Source: UBA4823 sp034436035
Lineage (GTDB): Bacteria > Chloroflexota > Anaerolineae > Anaerolineales > UBA4823
Length of the DNA: 11,542 bases
Direction: 5' to 3'
Assembly: GCA_034436035.1 (NCBI GenBank)
Contig: DAOTVW010000313.1
Span: 1 to 11,542, forward strand
Shown: one piece after another, positions 1 to 5,244 of the stretch
How positions within the stretch are numbered: position 1 is the first letter of the stretch
Layout: the number at the start of each line of letters is the position of its first letter
The notes under the pieces: model-generated
The model's database searches: none
Told to the model about the DNA's origin: nothing
Seen by the model: the letters and a program-made list of their open reading frames with translations, nothing else
Made by a program: the position numbers and the translations under genes

Positions 1-30
1 AGTAAATTAACGAGTTCAAACCTGGAGTTC

Positions 31-60
31 AAACCTGACAGGTCTTATCAGAGACTATGC
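31..60. repeat. Isolated left end of the 15-bp-ended palindromic repeat
   Basis: These 30 bases match the left end of the complete element at 71-100 at 28 of 30 positions, starting with AAACCTGACAGGTCT. The similarity stops after CTATGC, so this is a truncated or solo left end. The 10 bases GTTCAAACCT before it are also repeated at 14-23 and 27-36. The core ACCTGACAGGT is itself an odd palindrome. Confidence 0.8.
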
Positions 61-70
61 TACCTAATTC

Positions 71-166
71 AAACCTGACAGGTCTTACCAGAGCCTATGC
101 AACCCGACTCGCTTGCAGGGATAGGTAACCCGTTAGGCAAGGCTTTTACGGAGACCTGTCAGGTTT
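71..166. repeat. Complete 96-bp repeat with perfect 15-bp terminal inverted repeats
   Basis: The element begins AAACCTGACAGGTCT (71-85) and ends AGACCTGTCAGGTTT (152-166), which are exact reverse complements. The interior is also roughly self-complementary (GCCTATGCAACCC on the left against GGGTAACCCGTTAGGC on the right), so a transcript would fold into a long imperfect hairpin. The interior has no coding potential. Size and ends fit a MITE-like or REP-like non-autonomous repeat; no flanking target duplication is evident. Confidence 0.75.
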
Positions 167-184
167 TAATATTTATTGATGGTC

Positions 185-264
185 ACCAGAGCCTATGCAA
201 CGCTACTCGCTTGCAGGGATAGGTAACCCTATAGGAAAGACTTTTGCGGAGACCTGTCAGGTTT
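185..264. repeat. Second copy of the repeat, lacking its left inverted end
   Basis: Positions 185-266 match 87-168 at 75 of 82 positions and include the right terminal repeat AGACCTGTCAGGTTT at 250-264. The left terminal repeat is absent: the sequence before 183 is unrelated AT-rich DNA. The copies are spaced 98 bp apart, so tandem duplication followed by loss of one end, or independent insertion, are both possible. Confidence 0.75.
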
Positions 265-470
265 TATTATTTTTTCCATCTCAAATTCCTGCATCAAATT
301 GGTTTGCCTTTGGTCGTTATCTTCAACGACATGCCATATATGAAAGTCTGCGGGTTTTGCCCATTATGAACTTCTTTTTCATCACTCACCAAATAAAGTA
401 ACCACTGAACTATCGGTTGACTTCCTAAAATGAAGGAATGCCAGTCGGGGGTTGCAATGATCAAGGGAAA
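265..470. other. Non-coding stretch between the repeats and the methyltransferase gene
   Basis: No convincing gene is seen. A plus-strand reading frame (195-401) starts inside the repeat and has no ribosome binding site or recognisable domain. The minus-strand operon ends at 471, and no clear intrinsic terminator follows it; the only nearby fold is a 4-bp TTCC/GGAA stem around 422-437. Confidence 0.6.
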
Positions 471-1085
471 CTATTTGCGGCGGGCGGTCATTAAAAAAAC
501 AGGATAGGCTTTTTCGCCGTCTTCGGTTTGCCGTTTGATGACATAGACGGTCTGAAAAGTGATATCCCTGAATCCAGCTTCCTGGACATGCCGGGCAAGG
601 TCGCTGCGGTCAAACCCTAAGTGCCCTTGAAAGCCGCTGCCATGAAAGCTGCCATCCTCCTGATCTAAATCGGCGATGAACAAAAACCCATCGGGTAGTA
701 GAAGATGGTGAAAAGCACCTAAGATCGAATGGAGGTCTAAAATATGGTGCAGGGTCATTAAGGTATAGATGACATCAAACGATTCTGCAGGCGGGGGTTG
801 ACTTATTAAATCTAGAAATAAGGGTGAAAAATGGCGGATGCCAGCCTGGTGGATTTTACGTTCGAGTTCTTGTAACATCCCCTTGGCGTTATCCGCCAGA
901 GTGATGTGGGCAAAGTCGTCTTGGAGGGCAAAGCTCAATAAACCGGTTCCGCAGCCGTATTCCAATGCGCGCAGGTCTTTTCTGTTGGGCAGGTGTTGGC
1001 GAATGGCTTGGGCAACTGCGTCTGCTCTTTCCCGCCGCATGGGGTTTTGATCCCACTGAGGAGCGCGTTCATCGAAGCTGGTCAT
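471..1085 (-). CDS. Class I SAM-dependent methyltransferase
   Basis: A 204-residue Rossmann-fold methyltransferase of the Methyltransf_11/25 type. Motif I is E42-Y-G-C-G-T-G48, the acidic residue that would bind the ribose is D65 in ITLADN, and FDVIYTLMTLHHI is the motif around strand 4. The N-terminus (FDERAPQWDQNP) is typical of small stand-alone methyltransferases and probably forms the substrate lid. The only cysteine is C45 inside motif I, so this is not the arsenite methyltransferase ArsM, which needs several. Its ATG overlaps the stop of the upstream MFS gene by 4 nt (ATGA), which implies translational coupling. The substrate cannot be told from sequence. Confidence 0.85.
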   Translation of the reverse strand: MTSFDERAPQWDQNPMRRERADAVAQAIRQHLPNRKDLRALEYGCGTGLLSFALQDDFAHITLADNAKGMLQELERKIHQAGIRHFSPLFLDLISQPPPAESFDVIYTLMTLHHILDLHSILGAFHHLLLPDGFLFIADLDQEDGSFHGSGFQGHLGFDRSDLARHVQEAGFRDITFQTVYVIKRQTEDGEKAYPVFLMTARRK

Positions 1086-2242
1086 AGGTAGGTGGGTGTA
1101 AACTGATTGGGTAGTTTTAATACGATGAGCGCTGCGAGGAGGGGCAGCAGGGCATTAAGATAAAGTGTTGTGGATAATCCAATCGAATCGGCCAGTAGCC
1201 CAAATAGCGGAGCGCTGATACCCCCCAGTCCAATCGCTAAACCGGTGGTTAATCCAGAGGATAAGCCGATGTTTGTGCGCCCATAATATTGCCCCATGAC
1301 CATCGAGATCGTGAAGCTGGCTGCCAATGCACCGCTGGCAATAGCCAGGAAAACAAATAACAGCCAAGAGGCACTTTGGACAAACAAAAAGATGGATAAG
1401 GAAATGGTCAAGGCGAGGATAAAAAGCACCCGTTTATGCCCCCAGCGGTCGGCTAACGCGCCGCCAACTAAGGCGCCAAAAACGCTGGCAACCGACATGA
1501 CGGTCAGGGCGCTGTTGGCAAGCGGGGTGGAGAGGTGGCGAAAGTTGATCAGGAATAACGGCACAAAGGTGGAGAGGGAGTAATATGCCATCGAGCGCAC
1601 CACGATGATCATCAATAAGAGGATAAAAGCCTGCCAATCAGATTTTTCGCCAGCCTGAGAGGCGGTTTGGACGGCATTGCGCAGGTTGTGCAGCCTGGGC
1701 AGATCGAGCAGATAGATTGCACTCATGATGAGAGCGGGAAGGATGAGGAAAGCCGTTCCATTCAATCCCCAATGGAGGATGCAAAACGTGAGCGCTAATG
1801 GACCCAGCGCAAAGCCCAAATTACCACCCACGGAAAAAATACTCATCCCGGTTGCGGTTTGGCGCTTGGAAAAGTAATTGGCAAAGCGATACGCTTCGGG
1901 GTGGAAAGCAGCGGTGCCGATGCCGCTCAATAAGAGGACAGCGAGGATGAGGTTGTAGGTGTTCATTAATCCACTTAAGGCAACGCCTGCACCACCGATG
2001 AAAATCCCTAGTGGAATGAGCCAGGGGATGGGTTTGCGATCGGAAGTCAACCCCAGTAAAGGTTGTAAAAGGGAGGAAATTAAGGTGGAAGCGACGGTAA
2101 TGCCAGCGGCGCCGATGTAATTTAGCCCTTGCGCTGAGACAATAAACGGAATCAAGGCGGGGATAGCGCCTTGATTCATGTCGTTGAAGACATGCGCAGT
2201 GGTAAGTAAGAACAGGTTACGGCGGTCGAGGTTATTTTCCAT
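1082..2242 (-). CDS. MFS exporter, fosmidomycin-resistance (Fsr) type
   Basis: A 386-residue inner-membrane protein with about 12 hydrophobic segments, of major facilitator superfamily length. The N-terminus (LFLLTTAHVFNDMNQGAIPALIPF), the GIGTAAFHPEAYR segment after TM4 and a basic loop ALADRWGHKRV between the halves resemble Fsr-like drug exporters. It is first in an operon with the methyltransferase and divergent from the CxxC protein gene. No clear Shine-Dalgarno precedes the ATG (the upstream bases read GAAATAAAGCA), so translation may be weak. A half-operator like that of ArsR lies near its predicted transcription start. The substrate is unknown; Fsr itself exports fosmidomycin, and this homolog could export another compound. 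Confidence 0.82.
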   Translation of the reverse strand: MENNLDRRNLFLLTTAHVFNDMNQGAIPALIPFIVSAQGLNYIGAAGITVASTLISSLLQPLLGLTSDRKPIPWLIPLGIFIGGAGVALSGLMNTYNLILAVLLLSGIGTAAFHPEAYRFANYFSKRQTATGMSIFSVGGNLGFALGPLALTFCILHWGLNGTAFLILPALIMSAIYLLDLPRLHNLRNAVQTASQAGEKSDWQAFILLLMIIVVRSMAYYSLSTFVPLFLINFRHLSTPLANSALTVMSVASVFGALVGGALADRWGHKRVLFILALTISLSIFLFVQSASWLLFVFLAIASGALAASFTISMVMGQYYGRTNIGLSSGLTTGLAIGLGGISAPLFGLLADSIGLSTTLYLNALLPLLAALIVLKLPNQFTPTYL

Positions 2243-2272
2243 TGCTTTATTTCATGACAGCATATTCTGGTA

Positions 2273-2301
2273 ATTTTACTTTCGTTAACTTTTTTTGCGA
2301 A
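2273..2301 (-). promoter_or_regulatory. Candidate minus-strand promoter for the MFS-methyltransferase operon
   Basis: Read on the minus strand, TTCGCA (2301-2296, 4 of 6 to consensus) is followed after 17 bp by TAAAAT (2278-2273, 5 of 6). The predicted start near 2266 gives a leader of about 24 nt. It overlaps the CATATTC half-site at 2261-2267. Confidence 0.45.
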
Positions 2302-2344
2302 TGAAATATTGAGGAAAGATGTCCTTTATTTTAGATACAGTTAT

Positions 2345-2376
2345 CATATTCAAAGAAAGGAATATGCTGTTATAAT
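2345..2376 (+). promoter_or_regulatory. ArsR-type operator overlapping the promoter of the first CxxC gene
   Basis: An inverted repeat CATATTC-N8-GAATATG (2345-2366) ends 4 nt before a consensus TATAAT (2371-2376). A weak -35, TTCAAA (2349-2354), lies 16 bp upstream of the -10, so the right half-site is within the spacer, where a repressor would block RNA polymerase. From 2344 to 2383 this region matches 6611-6650, upstream of arsR, at 30 of 40 positions with the operator at the same distance from the -10. I infer that the ArsR encoded at 6721 binds here. Confidence 0.7.
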
Positions 2377-2426
2377 GGTTATAACGATAAGCTATCATAG
2401 AAAATGCATTGGAGGTATTAGAGATT

Positions 2427-2693
2427 ATGTTACATATCAAAGTGCTTGGTCCGATTTGCGATAATTGCACCAAAGTGGAAAAGATCACCCGCCGGGCAGT
2501 TGCCGAAATGGGACTGGAAGCCGAATTTACGAAAGTTACCGATTACAAAGATATCATGAAGTATCCCATTTTAACCACACCGGGCTTGGTGATTAATGAG
2601 AAATTGGTTTGTGCCGGGCGGGTTCCGACCCAGGCGGAAGTGACCACCTGGTTGGTGAACGCTGAAATGGAAGCGGAGAATCAGAATCAGTAA
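2427..2693 (+). CDS. Small thioredoxin-fold CxxC protein (redox-active disulfide protein family)
   Basis: An 88-residue protein of the TM0996/MTH895-like thioredoxin-fold group. Its redox motif is C11-D-N-C14 after the first strand (IKVLGPICDNC), and the cis-proline is P52 in TTPGL, followed by VINEK. It has no signal peptide, so it should act as a cytoplasmic dithiol carrier or reductant. The ATG at 2427 was chosen because GGAGG lies at 2411-2415; the 11-nt spacing is rather long, and a TTG at 2409 would be inside the ribosome binding site. It is monocistronic with its own ArsR-type operator and is a paralog of the 88-residue protein at 8302. A role in delivering electrons or binding metal for the ars-like system is inference. 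Confidence 0.85.
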   Translation: MLHIKVLGPICDNCTKVEKITRRAVAEMGLEAEFTKVTDYKDIMKYPILTTPGLVINEKLVCAGRVPTQAEVTTWLVNAEMEAENQNQ

Positions 2694-2754
2694 GGTTTTT
2701 TTAACTGCCATTGTTTAAGAATGGCGGGAAAGGATGTTCATGGTGTGTTATAGC

Positions 2755-2794
2755 GGCGGGAATAGAATCCCGCCCTACGGGAGGTGGGGGGATG
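2755..2794. repeat. GGCGGGA hairpin repeat, copy 1
   Basis: GGCGGGA (2755-2761), a 6-nt loop and TCCCGCC (2768-2774) form a perfect 7-bp stem, followed by CTACGGGAGGTGGGG. The 40-bp unit recurs 59 bp downstream with few differences. It lies between two convergent genes, where it could help stop or protect transcripts, but no T-tract follows it. Confidence 0.7.
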
Positions 2795-2813
2795 ATACCG
2801 GAAGCGCATCATT

Positions 2814-2854
2814 GGCGGGAATGGTATCCCGCCCTATGGGAGGTGGTGGGGATG
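2814..2854. repeat. GGCGGGA hairpin repeat, copy 2
   Basis: The same unit as at 2755: GGCGGGA (2814-2820), loop ATGGTA, TCCCGCC (2827-2833), then CTATGGGAGGTGG. The loop differs from copy 1 while the stem is conserved, which fits a selected or mobile palindromic repeat. Confidence 0.7.
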
Positions 2855-2864
2855 TGGCCCCACC
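2845..2864 (-). terminator. GC-rich hairpin just downstream of the CMD-family gene
   Basis: GGTGGGG (2845-2851), a 6-nt loop and CCCCACC (2858-2864) form a 7-bp stem starting 11 bp past the stop codon of the minus-strand gene. No T-run follows in either direction, so it is a weak terminator candidate or a 3'-end stabiliser. Confidence 0.35.
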
Positions 2865-2874
2865 TTACGTTGAA

Positions 2875-3186
2875 TTATTTGGATAAGGCGTCTTTTGCCC
2901 AGCTCAGTGCTGCCATAGTGGCGGGAAAGCCTATGGTGGTTATTCCCAATAAAAGCGCATGTTCGATTTCCTCCGCTGTTGCGCCAGCTTCTATCGCACG
3001 GTGAACATGGGAGTGCACCGAGCTTTCGGCTTGTCTGCCCGCTGCCATGCCAAGTTTGATCAATTCTCTTGTCTTTTGGTCTAGCGGGCCGCATGCGGCA
3101 ATTTTTTCACCTAGTTTTTCGTAGGCAGCATATACTTCCGGATATTCTTTTTGGAATTGTTGGTATGTTTTGGGTGTAGGGGTCAT
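2875..3186 (-). CDS. Carboxymuconolactone decarboxylase (CMD) family protein, cysteine-less
   Basis: A 103-residue all-helical protein with the CMD/AhpD-like core: TRELIKLGMAAGRQAESSVHSHVHRAIEAGATAEEIEHALLLGITTIGFPA. Redox-active AhpD-type members carry CxxCxxxH at the position of E54-S-S-V-H-S-H60; here both cysteines are missing and the only cysteine is C32 near the N-terminus. Peroxidase-partner activity of the AhpD kind is therefore unlikely, though E54 and the histidines H58, H60 and H62 are present. The ATG is supported by AAAGGAAA 7 nt upstream. It is monocistronic, convergent with the CxxC gene and divergent from the ABC operon. The reaction is unknown. Confidence 0.85.
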   Translation of the reverse strand: MTPTPKTYQQFQKEYPEVYAAYEKLGEKIAACGPLDQKTRELIKLGMAAGRQAESSVHSHVHRAIEAGATAEEIEHALLLGITTIGFPATMAALSWAKDALSK

Positions 3187-3307
3187 GGATAATTTCCTTT
3201 CTCTATTTTATTATCGCATTATTTTGGTTTTTTGGAGGGATTTTCCTCATTTTTATACTTCCCTAATCAGAGGGGAGGATTGAGAGGATGTTTTTTGAAA
3301 AGTTACC

Positions 3308-3336
3308 TTGACTTAATACTTTGAGGGATGTATATT
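3308..3336 (+). promoter_or_regulatory. Strong sigma-70-like promoter of the ABC transporter operon
   Basis: TTGACT (3308-3313, 5 of 6) and TATATT (3331-3336, 5 of 6) are separated by exactly 17 bp. The predicted start near 3343 leaves an untranslated leader of about 175 nt before the permease ATG at 3520. Confidence 0.75.
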
Positions 3337-3353
3337 AATAGCATAAGAATGAA

Positions 3354-3425
3354 ATGGACGAGTTATTAACGGACGATCCGCTTCCAAGTACAATGCTACA
3401 ACGCATCCCATCGGTTGGTGATTGA
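3354..3425 (+). CDS. Possible 23-residue leader peptide (uORF)
   Basis: An ATG at 3354 opens a 23-codon frame that begins MDELLTDD, ends RIPSVGD and stops with TGA at 3423-3425. The last codons (CCA TCG GTT GGT) lie on the 5' strand of the alternative helix (3409-3420), so a ribosome reaching the stop would cover that strand and favour the terminator state. No Shine-Dalgarno is visible, and the ATG is only about 11 nt from the predicted transcript start. A frame of this length arises easily by chance. It is rich in Asp, Leu and Pro, with no run of one amino acid that would name the signal. Confidence 0.3.
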   Translation: MDELLTDDPLPSTMLQRIPSVGD

Positions 3426-3459
3426 GCGAAATTTGATTTGCTCATAAAAGGCTATCTCC

Positions 3460-3494
3460 TGCCCCGCACATCAACCGATGCGGGGCATTGTTTT
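3460..3494 (+). terminator. Intrinsic terminator-like hairpin inside the ABC operon leader
   Basis: TGCCCCGCA (3460-3468) and TGCGGGGCA (3479-3487) form a perfect 9-bp stem with a 10-nt loop, followed by TTGTTTT (3488-3494). It lies upstream of the permease start on the coding strand, so it acts before the gene, as an attenuator would. It cannot coexist with the 12-bp helix using 3469-3480. Confidence 0.7.
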
Positions 3495-3519
3495 AACTCT
3501 TTTGCTACAAGGAGATGGC

Positions 3520-5241
3520 ATGGGGCTTCTGCAGAACATTCTACCGCCAAAAGAACGCATGAGCCGCATCTTCACATGGGGAGATGCAGTGGTTTTGCTT
3601 TTAATCACCGCCCTTTTCTATGCGGGTGTACGGGTTGCCTTTAATGCGCCGGCTGAAATTCAAGGGCCGGCTATCGTCCTTAAACCACAAGTTTTGCCCT
3701 GGTATGCACTGCTTTCATTAGGAAGAATGGCTGCCGCATATCTGTTGTCGTTATTGTTTACGCTATTTTATGGTCGTGCGGCTGCATATAATTTGCGGGC
3801 AGAAAAAGTTCTCTTACCCCTGTTAGACGTCTTACAAAGTGTGCCGATTTTGTCCTTTTTGCCGGTTGTGCTGCTCAGCCTAAGCGCAGTATTGCCCCAG
3901 CGTGTGGCGGCGGAGTTGGCGTCGATTGTGCTTATCTTTACAAGTCAGGCTTGGAACATGACTTTTGGCTGGTATCAATCCTTGACCACTATTCCCAAGG
4001 AACTGCGCGAAGCCAGCGCGATCTTCCGCTTGAATAATTGGCTGCGTTTCAAACAGTTGGAATTACCGTTTGGAATGATCAGCTTGATTTGGAACAGCAT
4101 GATGTCCTGGGCGGGTGGTTGGTTCTTTGTGATGGCGGCAGAAATTTTCACGGTTGGCTCACGTGATTTCCGCTTGCCGGGCCTCGGTGCATTTTTGCGC
4201 CAAGCTTCCATTGAAGGTAACCTCTCGGCCATCGGCTGGGGGTTGCTCGCCCTGGTGACGGTCATCATCGCCCTCGATCAGTTGATTTGGCGGCCCCTGC
4301 TGGCTTGGTCTGATCGTTTCAAATTGGAGATGGTGGAGAGCGACCAGCCTCCCACTTCCTGGTTTTATGACCTTGTCAATGATTCCCGGCTTTTGTCACA
4401 TATCCGGGAATATTTTGCTCGCCTGTTCGACCGGCTGGATTTATACCTGGTTCGCAAATACCCGATGAAAGGAACTTTTCAAGAGACGGAGTTCAAAACC
4501 CGTTGGACAGATTGGGCGTTGCTGAGCATGGGCATTATTTTAATCGGATATGGCGGGCTTTTGGCTTTCCACATGTTGGTGAACCTGCCATTAGCCCAGT
4601 GGTGGGGGATTTTAATGGGGGTCTTGGCGACCTTGCTGCGTGTTTTTACCTCTCTGGCAATTGCTTTAGCCTGGACAATACCGGTGGGGGTTGCAATTGG
4701 CACCAATCGGCGCGTTGCGGCTGTGATCCAACCGATTGTGCAAATTGCCGCTTCTATCCCGGCAACGGCTATCTTCCCCGTATTCTTGCTGTTAGTCATT
4801 AATCTGGTGGGTGGTTTGAATATCGCAGCAATTTTCTTGATGCTGATGGGGACACAATGGTACTTATTGTTCAATATCATCGCCGGGGCAAGCGCCATCC
4901 CGCAAGACCTGAAATATACCGCCGCGCTATTAGGGTTGAAAAAGTGGAGCCGTTGGCGCACGTTAATATTGCCCGCTCTTTTTCCTTATATTATTACCGG
5001 CGCAATCACTGCCAGTGGCGGAGCATGGAACGCCAGCATTGTGGCGGAGTATATCGATTTTGGCGGGAAGACTCTCACCACCACTGGTTTAGGAGCGACG
5101 ATAGCTAAAGCCACCGCGCTGGGAAATTATCCGCTATTACTTGCTTCGACATTGAGTATGGTTTTTACGGTGGTTATGATTAATCGCCTTGTCTGGCGCC
5201 GCCTTTACCGGGTTGCCGAAGAAAAATACCGCTTGGAGTAA
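3520..5241 (+). CDS. ABC transporter permease, two fused NitT/TauT-type membrane domains
   Basis: A 573-residue inner-membrane protein made of two BPD_transp_1 permease domains in one chain, roughly residues 80-270 and 350-560. Each has an EAA-type coupling loop: PKELREASAIFRLNNWLRF followed by LPFG, and PQDLKYTAALLGLKKWSRW followed by LPAL. A cytoplasmic linker (EMVESDQPPTSWFYD to TRWTD) joins the halves. Family members are usually annotated nitrate/sulfonate/bicarbonate importers, with two separate or paired permeases. The start at 3520 has AAGGAG 5 nt upstream; the longer frame from 3478 begins inside the terminator hairpin and is rejected. Only 3 bp separate it from the ATPase gene. No binding protein gene is in the window, so the substrate is unknown. 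Expression is probably set by the structured leader. Confidence 0.88.
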   Translation: MGLLQNILPPKERMSRIFTWGDAVVLLLITALFYAGVRVAFNAPAEIQGPAIVLKPQVLPWYALLSLGRMAAAYLLSLLFTLFYGRAAAYNLRAEKVLLPLLDVLQSVPILSFLPVVLLSLSAVLPQRVAAELASIVLIFTSQAWNMTFGWYQSLTTIPKELREASAIFRLNNWLRFKQLELPFGMISLIWNSMMSWAGGWFFVMAAEIFTVGSRDFRLPGLGAFLRQASIEGNLSAIGWGLLALVTVIIALDQLIWRPLLAWSDRFKLEMVESDQPPTSWFYDLVNDSRLLSHIREYFARLFDRLDLYLVRKYPMKGTFQETEFKTRWTDWALLSMGIILIGYGGLLAFHMLVNLPLAQWWGILMGVLATLLRVFTSLAIALAWTIPVGVAIGTNRRVAAVIQPIVQIAASIPATAIFPVFLLLVINLVGGLNIAAIFLMLMGTQWYLLFNIIAGASAIPQDLKYTAALLGLKKWSRWRTLILPALFPYIITGAITASGGAWNASIVAEYIDFGGKTLTTTGLGATIAKATALGNYPLLLASTLSMVFTVVMINRLVWRRLYRVAEEKYRLE

Positions 5242-5244
5242 AAA

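Larger units (their letters stand above)
3343..3519 (+). ncRNA. Structured leader RNA with terminator, anti-SD and alternative helices (candidate riboswitch or attenuator)
   Basis: Three long helices are visible. (a) Terminator hairpin 3460-3468/3479-3487. (b) GCTATCTCCT (3451-3460) pairs with AGGAGATGGC (3510-3519), 9 Watson-Crick pairs and one G-U, which hides the Shine-Dalgarno of the permease gene and encloses hairpin (a). (c) CATCGGTTGGTG (3409-3420) pairs with CATCAACCGATG (3469-3480), 11 Watson-Crick pairs and one G-U, which uses the loop and two stem bases of (a) and crosses (b). Upstream are a hairpin TGAGC/GCTCA (3423-3427/3440-3444, extended inward by AAAT/ATTT) and small stems CGGA/TCCG (3370-3380) and ATGC/GCAT (3393-3406). 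I infer an OFF state (a+b) and an ON state (c). I recognise no known riboswitch consensus. The exact 5' end is predicted only. Confidence 0.65.

Noticed and set aside
294..389. 31-codon minus-strand GTG frame (VSDEKEVHNGQNPQTF...)
   Set aside because: It reads plausibly protein-like, but it is very short, has no Shine-Dalgarno and no recognisable family; it could be a gene remnant, but this cannot be supported.
195..401. 68-codon plus-strand frame beginning inside the repeat
   Set aside because: It starts within a repeat copy, has no ribosome binding site and reads as low-complexity, non-family sequence.
471..1085. ArsM arsenite methyltransferase
   Set aside because: The protein is short and has only one cysteine, inside motif I; ArsM needs conserved arsenic-binding cysteines.
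2707..2725. GCCATT/AATGGC hairpin as terminator of the first CxxC gene
   Set aside because: The T-run lies before the stem instead of after it on the plus strand, so it does not fit an intrinsic terminator.
2711..3094. Open frames on both strands overlapping the CMD gene
   Set aside because: They are shadows of the CMD gene at 2875-3186 or run through the GGCGGGA repeats, with no family resemblance.
3370..3406. Guanidine riboswitch of the mini-ykkC or ykkC-III kind, suggested by CGGACGA and ACG-containing loops
   Set aside because: The two stems are only 3-4 bp, only one loop resembles ACGR, and the rest of the ykkC-III consensus is absent.
3478..3519. Longer N-terminus for the ABC permease from the ATG at 3478
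   Set aside because: That ATG lies in the 3' strand of the terminator hairpin and has no ribosome binding site; AAGGAG at 3509-3514 fixes the start at 3520.
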